A stretch of 64,000 bases of DNA, from NCBI GenBank assembly GCA_000824845.1, contig CCNC01000204.1, positions 61,071-125,070 on the forward strand, given 5' to 3'. The notes below the pieces were generated by a model. That model saw only the letters and a list, made by a program, of their open reading frames with translations. It did not search any database and was not told the origin of the DNA. Each line of letters begins with the position of its first letter. Within the stretch, counting starts at the first letter, position 1. Origin of the DNA: Mesorhizobium sp. ORS 3359. Its GTDB lineage: Bacteria > Pseudomonadota > Alphaproteobacteria > Rhizobiales > Rhizobiaceae. Shown here piece by piece: positions 51,929 through 59,314 of the stretch. Position numbers and translations under genes: made by a program.

Positions 51929-52732
51929 ATGAGCCGAAAGAGACCGACCGTCGCCGATCTGCGCGCGATGAAGGGCAAGCGGCAACTGACCATGCTGCGC
52001 GTTCTGACGCTGGAAGAGGCCGAGGCCGCCGAGCGGGCAGGGGTGGACATCGTCTCGGTGACGCCGGAACTGGTGCTCAATCCGCAATATCGCGACGCGG
52101 CGCCCAGCCTCTTCACCATGCCGGGCGAGAATTTCTTCGAGATCGGCACGGCGGACGATTTCCTGCGCTGGTCGTTTCGGCTCTACAAGGCCGGCGCCGA
52201 CGCCGTTTATTGCAGCGCCGGCTACGCCACGATCAAGCGCATGGCCGACGATGCCATCCCAGTCATCGGCCATGTCGGTCTCATTCCTTCGCGCGCAACC
52301 TGGACAGGCGGCTTCAAGGCCGTTGGCAAGACCGCCGACACCGCCATGCAGGTGTTCGAGGCGGTGAAGCAGTTGGAAGCCGCCGGCGCCATCGGCGCGG
52401 AGATCGAGGTCGTGCCGGTGGAGGTGGCGAAGGCGATCTCCCAGCGCACTTCGTTGATCATGCTGTCGATGGGCGCGGGCACCGGCTGCGACGCGCAATA
52501 TCTGTTTGCGGAGGATATTCTCGGCGCCAATCGCGGTCACATCCCGCGCCACTCGAAGGTTTACCGCAACTTCGCAGCTGAATATGACCGGCTGCAGCAG
52601 GAGCGCATCGCGGCGTTTTCCGAATATGTCGCCGACGTCAACAGCGGCGCCTATCCGGAAGACAGGCACATCGTGCACATGGATCCGGGCGAGCTCACCC
52701 TCTTCATGAAGAAGGTGGACGCAAAGTCCTGA
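51929..52732 (+). CDS. PanB-like protein (3-methyl-2-oxobutanoate hydroxymethyltransferase family) with altered metal site
   Basis: A 267-residue protein clearly related to PanB: GHVGLIPSRATWTGGFKAVG near 111-130 matches GHIGLTPQ..GGYKVQG, and MSMGAGTGCDAQYLFAEDIL near 177-196 matches the GIGAG..DGQ..V motif; Glu in IEVVPVE fits the PanB catalytic Glu. But the first metal-binding motif (VGDSLG in PanB) reads VTPELV, and no ADMPF equivalent with the second Asp is evident. It probably does not make ketopantoate. As the last gene of the moc-like run it may perform a related aldol or lyase reaction, perhaps with a one-carbon unit; that is speculative. Confidence 0.78.
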   Translation: MSRKRPTVADLRAMKGKRQLTMLRVLTLEEAEAAERAGVDIVSVTPELVLNPQYRDAAPSLFTMPGENFFEIGTADDFLRWSFRLYKAGADAVYCSAGYATIKRMADDAIPVIGHVGLIPSRATWTGGFKAVGKTADTAMQVFEAVKQLEAAGAIGAEIEVVPVEVAKAISQRTSLIMLSMGAGTGCDAQYLFAEDILGANRGHIPRHSKVYRNFAAEYDRLQQERIAAFSEYVADVNSGAYPEDRHIVHMDPGELTLFMKKVDAKS

Positions 52733-52770
52733 ACGGGCGGCGACAGGTCCTGCTTTAAGTTTCTAATTTT

Positions 52771-52820
52771 AAGCATGTCTTCTATCCCGAAACCGGGCCC
52801 ACTTGTCGGGAGACATGCTT
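52771..52820. repeat. Palindromic repeat between convergent genes
   Basis: AAGCATGTCT (52771-52780) and AGACATGCTT (52811-52820) are perfect inverted arms; inner CCCGA (52786-52790) and TCGGG (52806-52810) extend the structure. The last base touches the stop codon of the lyase gene. It resembles another intergenic palindrome common in Mesorhizobium and may terminate both converging transcripts. Confidence 0.72.
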
Positions 52821-54301
52821 TAGGCTCGCCATGTTCCGTCGGCGAGCGCGGCGTAGAGTGTGTTGGCACTGGTCCCCAGCGGCCGGTCTTCCTTGAGCGT
52901 CGCGACATGAGAGCGGACCGCTGCGTGGATCACCCCGGTTGCCGGCGCCAGCACCAACCCTTCGCGTAGGTCCACGGCCTGGGCCGCCGCCATCAGCTCC
53001 AAGGCGATCAGACGCCGCCACAGCACGATCATCTCAGCACATTTGGCGATGGCGAGCGGTGTCTGGGTGGCGTGATCCTCGACACCCTCTGACACCGGCA
53101 GGAAGTCGAGCATTGCTGGATTGGCCTTCTGTCGGATGCCGGCGAGGATTGCCGTGACCGTTTTCTGCAACGGCACGAAGCCGGCTGATGCGCCGCCGAT
53201 CGGCGACAGATATTTTGGCAGGCCGTGGCGGCTGGAGCCGGTGAGCTGGATGAAACGGGCGGCGCAGGCTGCCGCGCATTGCGCAATCGCTAGGCCAAGC
53301 GTCTCGAAGGCGAGCGCCAGCGACGAGGTATGGAAATTGCCGGTCGACAGCACGAGCGCGTCCTCCGCAAGCACCAGCGGGTTGTCGGCGGCCGCGTTCA
53401 ACTCGATCTCGACCGCCAGCCTGGCGTGATCGATCGCCTGGATCAGCGCGCCGTGAATCGAGGGCATGCAGCGGATCGAGAGCGGATCCTGAATGGTGGT
53501 CGGCGCCGGTTCATGGTCGCGCGCGAGCAGCTCGCGCAGCGTCTTTGCGGCCAGCGCCTGGCATGCCGCAGGGCGGGCTACATGCAGACGGGGGTCCAGA
53601 ATGGTGCGGTTTGCGCCGAGCGCCTCCATGGTCAGCGCGCCGGCCTGTTGCTGCTGTTCCATCGCCGACAGGACGTCGACAAGCACCAGTGCGCCGGCGC
53701 CAGCCGAGACCGCCGAGGCATTGATCAGCGACAGACCGTCCTTCGGCGCCAGACTGACCGGCGCCAGACGCGCCATCATCAGCGCCTTGGCAGAGGGCAT
53801 GCGACGGCTCTGGTAGTCGGCGTCACCTTCACCGATCAGCGTGTGCGCGATCGCCGTCATCATCACCAGATCACCGGCGCCGATCGAGCCCAGCGACGGC
53901 ATGACCGGATGGACGCCGGCATTGAGGGCTTCGACGAGTGCCGTGAATACATGCGGCGAGAGACCGGAGCCACCGGCCGAAAGCATGGCGATGCGGGCAA
54001 ACATCACCGCTCGCACGGTCTGTATCGGCAAAGCTTCCCCGACTGCGGCGCCACGCCCGTCGAGAAGCTGACGCTGGAAGGCGCTGGCATCACCTTCCAC
54101 CGCCGTGCCGAGATTGGCTCCGAGACCGGTGTTCAGCCCGTAGATCTGCTGCCCGCCGGCCGCGGCCTCGTCGAGGACTTTCCGCGCCTTGGCGAGCTTC
54201 TCGATGACCAGCGGCGTGACTTCGACCTTGTCGGAATTGCGAGCGACGGCGGCAACATCCTCGATGCTGACGCCGGCGCCGGTGAGAACGAGCGGGCTCA
54301 T
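52820..54301 (-). CDS. Histidine ammonia-lyase (HAL/PAL) homologue lacking the MIO-forming serine
   Basis: A 493-residue protein aligned along its whole length with histidine ammonia-lyase. In active HAL the motif GSVGASGDLAPL supplies Ala142-Ser143-Gly144, which cyclise to the MIO electrophile. Here residues 138-145 read GSIGAGDL, one residue short, so the Ser is deleted. Two further HAL site residues differ: the His83 equivalent is Arg83 in LLDGRG, and the Tyr of QDPYSLR is Leu in IQDPLSIR. Retained are Tyr54 (IYGLNTGLG), Asn of LINAS, Gln and Arg of IQDP..R, Phe of GNFH and Glu of VEDHAT. MIO chemistry is therefore unlikely. It overlaps the cyclodeaminase-like gene by 4 bases. Function unknown. 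Confidence 0.85.
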   Translation of the reverse strand: MSPLVLTGAGVSIEDVAAVARNSDKVEVTPLVIEKLAKARKVLDEAAAGGQQIYGLNTGLGANLGTAVEGDASAFQRQLLDGRGAAVGEALPIQTVRAVMFARIAMLSAGGSGLSPHVFTALVEALNAGVHPVMPSLGSIGAGDLVMMTAIAHTLIGEGDADYQSRRMPSAKALMMARLAPVSLAPKDGLSLINASAVSAGAGALVLVDVLSAMEQQQQAGALTMEALGANRTILDPRLHVARPAACQALAAKTLRELLARDHEPAPTTIQDPLSIRCMPSIHGALIQAIDHARLAVEIELNAAADNPLVLAEDALVLSTGNFHTSSLALAFETLGLAIAQCAAACAARFIQLTGSSRHGLPKYLSPIGGASAGFVPLQKTVTAILAGIRQKANPAMLDFLPVSEGVEDHATQTPLAIAKCAEMIVLWRRLIALELMAAAQAVDLREGLVLAPATGVIHAAVRSHVATLKEDRPLGTSANTLYAALADGTWRA

Positions 54302-55299
54302 GCGAAGCGCAGCCTCTGGCCGATGCCGTTTTCGCCGGCCTTGGCGAGCATCGCCTTACCGAGCGCGATGTCGGAGAGCGAGAGGCCGCGATGCCAGAAC
54401 AGGATCGTCTCGCCATCGCTTTGCCGGCCCGGCTTGAGACCGGCCGCGATCTGGCCGAGTTCGGCATGCAAAGTCGCCTCGCTCAGCCGTCCCGTCTCGA
54501 CATGGGCGCGCAGCGAGCCGAACTTGCCGCCCTTGCACTGGCCCCAGTCGTCGACGACGATCTTTTGCATGATGTCGGTGAGCGACAGCTCGACCGCGCT
54601 CATCGTGCCATAGGGCACGACCAGCGCGCCGCGCTTGATCCATTCGGTCTTGAGCAGCGGCTGCGGCTCCGGCAGCCGCGAGGCCTCGACGACGATGTCG
54701 GCGCCTTCGACGCAGCTTTTCCAGTTGGCCACGGCCAGGACCGGCTTGCCGAGGTCGGCGGCGAGCTTCGCGGCAAAGGCGTCACGGCTTTCGGGCCGGC
54801 GCGAATGGACGCGGATCTCGTCGAAATCGAAGAGATGGTCGAGCAGCCGTACGTTCCAATAGGCGGTGCCCCGCGCGCCGATATGGGCGAGCACCTTGGA
54901 CGACTTCTTCGCCAGATGCTTGGCGCCGATGGCGGTGACCGCGCCCGTGCGCATGTCGGTGATGACGGTGGCGTCGAGAATGGCGCGCGGCGTGCCGGTG
55001 CGCGGATCGAAAAGATTGAGGATGCCGAATTCCGACGGCAGGCCCTGCATGTAATTGTCGACATAGTCGCCTACGATCTTCACGCCGGCGGCGTCGAGCG
55101 GCGCCACATAGCCGCGCAGCACGTTGAAGTGGCCGTGGAAGGAGGGATCCGGCTCGAGATGGACGCGCGGCTCGATAACGGTCTGGCGGTTGCCCTGCGC
55201 GACGAGCCCGGCTTCGACGGCGCCGATGATCTCGGCGTCGGTCATGGCAAGCGCTTCGATGTCGAGAGCATTGAGGTAGTCGATGTAGATAGGCTTCAT
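54298..55299 (-). CDS. Ornithine cyclodeaminase / mu-crystallin family protein
   Basis: A 333-residue NAD(P)-binding protein. The Rossmann motif is VLAHIGARGTAYWNVRLL near 145-162; RVHSRRPESRDAFA follows, where the second strand sets cofactor choice, and the N-terminal substrate region has EPRVHLEP and KIVGDYVDNYMQGLPS. Family members cyclise ornithine to proline, reduce ketimines, or make unusual amino acids (SbnB type). The ATG at 55299 follows GAGGGAAACG; the frame extends much further upstream but only as antisense of the MFS gene. It is the first gene of a two-gene operon with the lyase homologue, so the two probably process the same amino-acid-like compound. Confidence 0.87.
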   Translation of the reverse strand: MKPIYIDYLNALDIEALAMTDAEIIGAVEAGLVAQGNRQTVIEPRVHLEPDPSFHGHFNVLRGYVAPLDAAGVKIVGDYVDNYMQGLPSEFGILNLFDPRTGTPRAILDATVITDMRTGAVTAIGAKHLAKKSSKVLAHIGARGTAYWNVRLLDHLFDFDEIRVHSRRPESRDAFAAKLAADLGKPVLAVANWKSCVEGADIVVEASRLPEPQPLLKTEWIKRGALVVPYGTMSAVELSLTDIMQKIVVDDWGQCKGGKFGSLRAHVETGRLSEATLHAELGQIAAGLKPGRQSDGETILFWHRGLSLSDIALGKAMLAKAGENGIGQRLRFA

Positions 55300-55357
55300 G
55301 CGTTTCCCTCGGCCGGCCCGCGCTCTTCCATAACAGGCGGAGAGGCGACACGAAAGT

Positions 55358-55368
55358 TTGTTAGACAA
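55358..55368. promoter_or_regulatory. FadR/GntR-type operator match in the divergent promoter
   Basis: TTGT-TAG-ACAA fits the TNGTNNNACNA pattern of FadR-subfamily GntR regulators. It lies in the 90-base space between the cyclodeaminase-like and MFS genes. The match is short and no such regulator gene is nearby, so the call is weak. Confidence 0.25.
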
Positions 55369-55389
55369 GCTCTGGACTGGATCGGCCTT

Positions 55390-56853
55390 ATGCTGTTCAA
55401 CCACCGCGTCATGACCAGCATGCCCAGCAACGCAGCCGTGTCCCCGTCCGTAGATTCCGCGCGTCAGGCGCGTCGTGTCGCGCTGATCGTGGCGGTCGCC
55501 TTCTTCATGCAACTGCTCGATTCGACGATCATCTCGACCTCGCTGCCGCAGATGGGCCAGTCCTTCGGCGTGCCGGCGGTGGCGATGAGCATCGGCATCA
55601 CCGCCTATATGCTGACCATGGCGGTGTTCGTGCCGCTGTCGGCCTGGCTTGCCGACCGGTTCGGAGCGCGCAATATTTTCCTCCTGGCGATCGCGCTGTT
55701 CACGCTGGCCTCGGTCGCCTGCGGCTTTTCGCAGAGCCTGACCGAGTTCGTCGTCGCCCGCATCGTACAGGGCCTGGGCAGCGCGCTGATGACGCCGGTC
55801 GGCCGCATCCTGGTGTTGCGCAACGCCGAGAAGTCCGAGCTGATCGCCGCGACGGCGCTGATCACCTGGCCGGCTTTGTTCGCGCCGGTGGTGGGGCCGG
55901 TGCTTGGCGGCTTCATCACGACCTATCTCTCCTGGCACTGGAATTTCTTCATCAACGCACCGCTGGGGCTGGCCGGACTTGCCCTGGTTGCCCGCTTCGT
56001 GCCGGGCGACCGCGATTCCGAGGCGAAACCATTCGATTGGCCTGGCTTTTTCCTCACCTCGCTCGGCCTTGCGGTGATGCTTTACGGGCTCGAGCGCCTG
56101 GCGCATCCGCAGGACGGCCTGCTGCCGACGATAGGCTCCATCGGCATTGGCATCGTGATCGGCTGGTTCGCCGTTCGCCATCTCTTGCGGGCAAGGCATC
56201 CGCTGCTCGACCTTTCGGCCTTCAAGGTGCTGACCTTCGCCATCTCGACACTTGCCGCGGGCACGGTCTTCCGTGTCGCCATCAACGCCACGCCCTTCCT
56301 GCTGCCGCTGCTGTTCCAGGTCGGCTTCGGCCTGCGTCCGGTCGATGCCGGCCTGTTGGTGCTGGCCTATTTCCTCGGCAATCTCGGCATGAAGACGGTC
56401 ACGACGCCGACACTCAGGCGCTTCGGCTTCCGCACCGTGATGGTGGTGAACGGGGCGATCGCATCGGCGGCGATCATGGCTTGCGGCGCGATCTCGCCGC
56501 AGACGCCGCAGGTGCTGGTGGTGGCGCTGATGCTTGTCGCCGGTCTTACGCGCTCGATGCAGTTCACGGCGCTCAACACGCTTGCCTTCGCCGATATCGG
56601 CGCGCCGCAGCGGAGTTCGGCGGCGACGCTCTCCTCGATGCTGCAGCAAATCTCCATGCTGTTCGGCGTGGCGATCGCGGCGGCGATCCTCAACCTGTCT
56701 CAGATCGTCAGGGGCGAAGCCTTGCCCGACCTCGTCGACTTCAGAATCACCTTCGTCGCGATCGGCCTGCTTGGTCTTGCCGCCGCGATGCGCTTCCTGG
56801 TGCTGCCGGCCAATGCCGGCGCCGAGGTTTCGGGGCACTCGACGAACAATTGA
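55390..56853 (+). CDS. MFS transporter, DHA2 (EmrB/QacA-like) family
   Basis: A membrane protein of about 487 residues with some 14 hydrophobic segments. The first segment contains FMQLLDSTIISTSLPQMGQS, the DHA2 motif with Asp in helix 1, and WLADRFGARNIFLLAIALF is the MFS motif A. RIVQGLGSALMTPVGR and GPVLGGFITTYLSWHWNFFI correspond to motifs B and C of drug/proton antiporters. Starts at ATG 55390, 55411 or 55420 are all possible, as no strong ribosome site separates them. It is divergent from the cyclodeaminase/lyase pair and may export their product or the toxic compound they handle; this is inference. Confidence 0.88.
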   Translation: MLFNHRVMTSMPSNAAVSPSVDSARQARRVALIVAVAFFMQLLDSTIISTSLPQMGQSFGVPAVAMSIGITAYMLTMAVFVPLSAWLADRFGARNIFLLAIALFTLASVACGFSQSLTEFVVARIVQGLGSALMTPVGRILVLRNAEKSELIAATALITWPALFAPVVGPVLGGFITTYLSWHWNFFINAPLGLAGLALVARFVPGDRDSEAKPFDWPGFFLTSLGLAVMLYGLERLAHPQDGLLPTIGSIGIGIVIGWFAVRHLLRARHPLLDLSAFKVLTFAISTLAAGTVFRVAINATPFLLPLLFQVGFGLRPVDAGLLVLAYFLGNLGMKTVTTPTLRRFGFRTVMVVNGAIASAAIMACGAISPQTPQVLVVALMLVAGLTRSMQFTALNTLAFADIGAPQRSSAATLSSMLQQISMLFGVAIAAAILNLSQIVRGEALPDLVDFRITFVAIGLLGLAAAMRFLVLPANAGAEVSGHSTNN

Positions 56854-57134
56854 GATCGCGCCGGGGGAATTTCGCGGACTCAAATTCTGCCGGCCGTGTC
56901 GCCTTCGAACGGGTTCTTCCGCGGGCCGCGCGATCGGGGCAACGAACAGCCAAAAAGCCCAGGAGTTGCCGCCTATTGCGCCAGTTACGGCAATCGATCC
57001 GTCCACTCGGAAAATAGTCGGAGAGGGGCGGTTCTTGAACGCGGATTCATTTGACGAGCCGCTGTTGAGCCGATTAGCTTTCGTGCGGGGTGGCGGCCTT
57101 AAGGGCCTTGCCATCGGGGCGAAAGACAAAAGCG

Positions 57135-58121
57135 ATGAACGCGATCGGCTGGCCGAACTGGAGGCGCCTCAATCAGGAAGGCATCGTCTTCGCCATCGCC
57201 ATCCTTTTGTTCGCCGCCGCAGCGCTCAGTCTGCCCGGGTTCCTGACCGCCGACAATCTGGTGGCCATCGTCCGCTCCGTCTCGGTGCTCGGCATTCTGG
57301 CGCTCGGCATGGCGGTCGTCATCATCGGCCGCGGCATCGACCTGTCGGCGGTGGCGATCATGGCGATGTCGGTTGCCTGGTACCTGCAACTGCTCAACAC
57401 CGGCACCTCCGACGGGCTGGCTTTCGCCTATGTGCTGGCGGGCGTTTTAGCCATCGGCCTGCTCAACGGCTTTCTGGTCGCCTATGCGGACGTTCCGGCG
57501 ATCTTCGTCACTTTGGCTAGCGGCTCCTTCGTCTTCGGCTATGTGCGCTCGCAACTGATTACGCAGGATGCTGTTCCAGTGCCGCAGGGCCATTGGGTGG
57601 AGCTGCTCGGCGGCGTGCGTTTCCTCGACATCCCGGTCGAGGTCTTCGTCTTTGCCGGACTGGCGTTCCTGGTCTTCCTGTTCCTGCGCTACACCAAATG
57701 GGGCCGCTTCATCTATTTCGCCGGCGACAACCCCGTCGCGGCGCGCAACATCGGCATTCCGGTGCGGCCAATGCTGGTGCTGCGCTACGCGCTTTCGGCG
57801 GTGGTGGCGCTGATCGCCGGCCTGCTCACAGCGGCCAGCCTGCATTCGATCAACACGCGCGTCGTCAATTCGACCCTGCTCTACGACATCGTGCTGGTGG
57901 CGGTGATCGGCGGCATCGGCCTGTCCGGCGGCAGGGGCGGGGTGCGCAACGTGCTGGTGGGGGCGGCACTGATCGGTATCCTGCTCAATGCCATGACCAT
58001 CATCGACATTCCGCTGCTCTACCAGAACCTGATCAAGGCGGCGATCCTGCTGGGCGCCATCATCGTCGACGGCATCATCAATCCGCGCGACGAGCAGACC
58101 GCGCAGCAGGGCGATATTTAG
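57135..58121 (+). CDS. ABC transporter permease, RbsC family (first permease of the propeller operon)
   Basis: A 328-residue membrane protein with about ten hydrophobic segments. The RbsC-type motif IGRGIDLSAVAIMAMSVAW is near 69-87 and GGIGLSGGRGGVRNVLVGAA is near 265-284. The ATG at 57135 begins MNAIGWPNWRRLNQEG; a longer frame to 57090 lacks family sequence. The 281 bases upstream, to the MFS stop, hold no gene or strong repeat and must contain the promoter. The operon has a second permease fused to a propeller (59315), so the channel is probably a heterodimer, unlike ordinary Rbs systems. Confidence 0.9.
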   Translation: MNAIGWPNWRRLNQEGIVFAIAILLFAAAALSLPGFLTADNLVAIVRSVSVLGILALGMAVVIIGRGIDLSAVAIMAMSVAWYLQLLNTGTSDGLAFAYVLAGVLAIGLLNGFLVAYADVPAIFVTLASGSFVFGYVRSQLITQDAVPVPQGHWVELLGGVRFLDIPVEVFVFAGLAFLVFLFLRYTKWGRFIYFAGDNPVAARNIGIPVRPMLVLRYALSAVVALIAGLLTAASLHSINTRVVNSTLLYDIVLVAVIGGIGLSGGRGGVRNVLVGAALIGILLNAMTIIDIPLLYQNLIKAAILLGAIIVDGIINPRDEQTAQQGDI

Positions 58122-58146
58122 AGCAGGTGGCCAGCCCATCTGCTCT

Positions 58147-58176
58147 GGGGTACCCCGGAGCGATCGCGACGATCGC
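58147..58176 (+). other. Two adjacent palindromes between permease and binding-protein genes
   Basis: GGGGTACCCC (58147-58156) is a perfect palindrome, with CTC/GAG extending it after one mismatch. GCGATCG (58160-58166) and CGATCGC (58170-58176) form a second perfect inverted repeat with a three-base spacer. They lie in the 86-base gap inside the operon and could form mRNA hairpins or bind a regulator. Confidence 0.45.
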
Positions 58177-58207
58177 CCGGCAATGAAAACCGAACCAGAG
58201 GTGTGAC

Positions 58208-59233
58208 ATGAGACTACTTAGAACATTGATGGCCGCCGCCACGGCGCTCGCCGTCACCGCCTTCGCGGCGCCGAGCTTCGCCGCCGACGATCCAGGTCCC
58301 GCCGCCTATGCCAAGGCGCTCAACGGCAAGCGCGTCATGCTGGTGCCGCTGGCGATGGGTTTCGACCTGGCGCAAGGCTGGGCGCATTACCTGAAGAAGG
58401 AAGTCGAGGCCTGGGGCGGGACGTTCGAGACCCGCGATCCGAACTGGGTTGTCGATGCCGGCGCGCAGGCGATCACCGACGCCATCGCTTCCGACACCCG
58501 GCCGGATGTTCTGATCATCCATGCGCCGGACCTCAATTCCTATTCGAAGCTGATGAAGAAAGCGCAGGCTGCCGGCACCTATGTGATCCTGGTCGACAAT
58601 CCCGCCAACTTCCCGGCCGATGCCTTCGTCGGCAGCGACTGGGACAAGCTCGGCCAGCTCGAAGCGGAAGCGGCCATCAAGGGCTGCGGCGAGAATTCGT
58701 CGAAAAAGATCGGGCTGGTGCAGGGCGACCAGGCGAACTCGTCCAGCCTGTACCAGTATGCCGGCATCATGAAGGTGCTGGAGAAGCATCCGGACTTCCA
58801 GGTCGTCGCTAAGCCGGATTCCAATTGGGACGCGACCACCTCGCGCAACGTGACGACGACGATGCTGCAGCAGCACCCCGACATCTGCTCGATCATCGAC
58901 TTCTGGGACGGCGACGCCACCGGCGCATCCGCCGCGATCCGCGACGCCAAGCTCGACGGCAAGGTGTTCCTGGTCACCACCGGCGGCGGCGAGAAGGCGG
59001 CCGACTGCGACAAGTTGAACGACGGCACCTATGGCGCCGTGGTGATGACCGATCTTGCCCGCCAGTCGGGCGACATGAACGCCATCATCAAGTTCCTGCT
59101 GCAGAGCGGCCAGCCGGCAGGCACCTCGCACACCTACATCTACACGCTGGAGAAGGCGACGACCAAGGCCGACCTCAAGCCCGACAGCTGTTGGGATCTG
59201 AAGGCGCTGCAGGCGGAAGCGGCGGCGAAATAG
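58208..59233 (+). CDS. Periplasmic sugar-type substrate-binding protein
   Basis: A 341-residue type I binding protein with signal peptide (TALAVTAFAAPSFAADDPG, cleavage near 27). KRVMLVPLAMGFDLAQGWAH and DVLIIHAPDLNSYSKLMKKA are the first lobe, and VLVDNPANFPADAFVGSDWD leads to the hinge. HPDICSIIDFWDGDATGASA replaces the usual ..CANDxMAxGA, so the ligand is likely different from simple ribose or allose. There are paired cysteines that could form disulfides in the periplasm. Its ligand goes to the two-permease channel encoded around it. Confidence 0.87.
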   Translation: MRLLRTLMAAATALAVTAFAAPSFAADDPGPAAYAKALNGKRVMLVPLAMGFDLAQGWAHYLKKEVEAWGGTFETRDPNWVVDAGAQAITDAIASDTRPDVLIIHAPDLNSYSKLMKKAQAAGTYVILVDNPANFPADAFVGSDWDKLGQLEAEAAIKGCGENSSKKIGLVQGDQANSSSLYQYAGIMKVLEKHPDFQVVAKPDSNWDATTSRNVTTTMLQQHPDICSIIDFWDGDATGASAAIRDAKLDGKVFLVTTGGGEKAADCDKLNDGTYGAVVMTDLARQSGDMNAIIKFLLQSGQPAGTSHTYIYTLEKATTKADLKPDSCWDLKALQAEAAAK

Positions 59234-59314
59234 GGCGCCCCGCCCGAACGCATCCACGAGGTGGCCGGATCGTTCCGGCCACCTCTTTTCCCGTTTGAAC
59301 GACAGCAGCCGCCG

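Noticed and set aside
51929..52732. Annotation of the PanB-like gene as pantothenate biosynthesis panB
   Set aside because: The metal-binding VGDSLG motif is replaced, there is no panC neighbour and the gene closes a catabolic run.
52820..54301. Annotation of the lyase homologue as functional hutH
   Set aside because: The MIO serine is missing, two active-site residues are changed and no hutU, hutI or hutG gene is nearby.
54391..55389. A long upstream extension of the MFS gene frame
   Set aside because: The extra 333 codons are antisense to the cyclodeaminase-like gene and show no MFS sequence. The real protein begins near the first hydrophobic segment.
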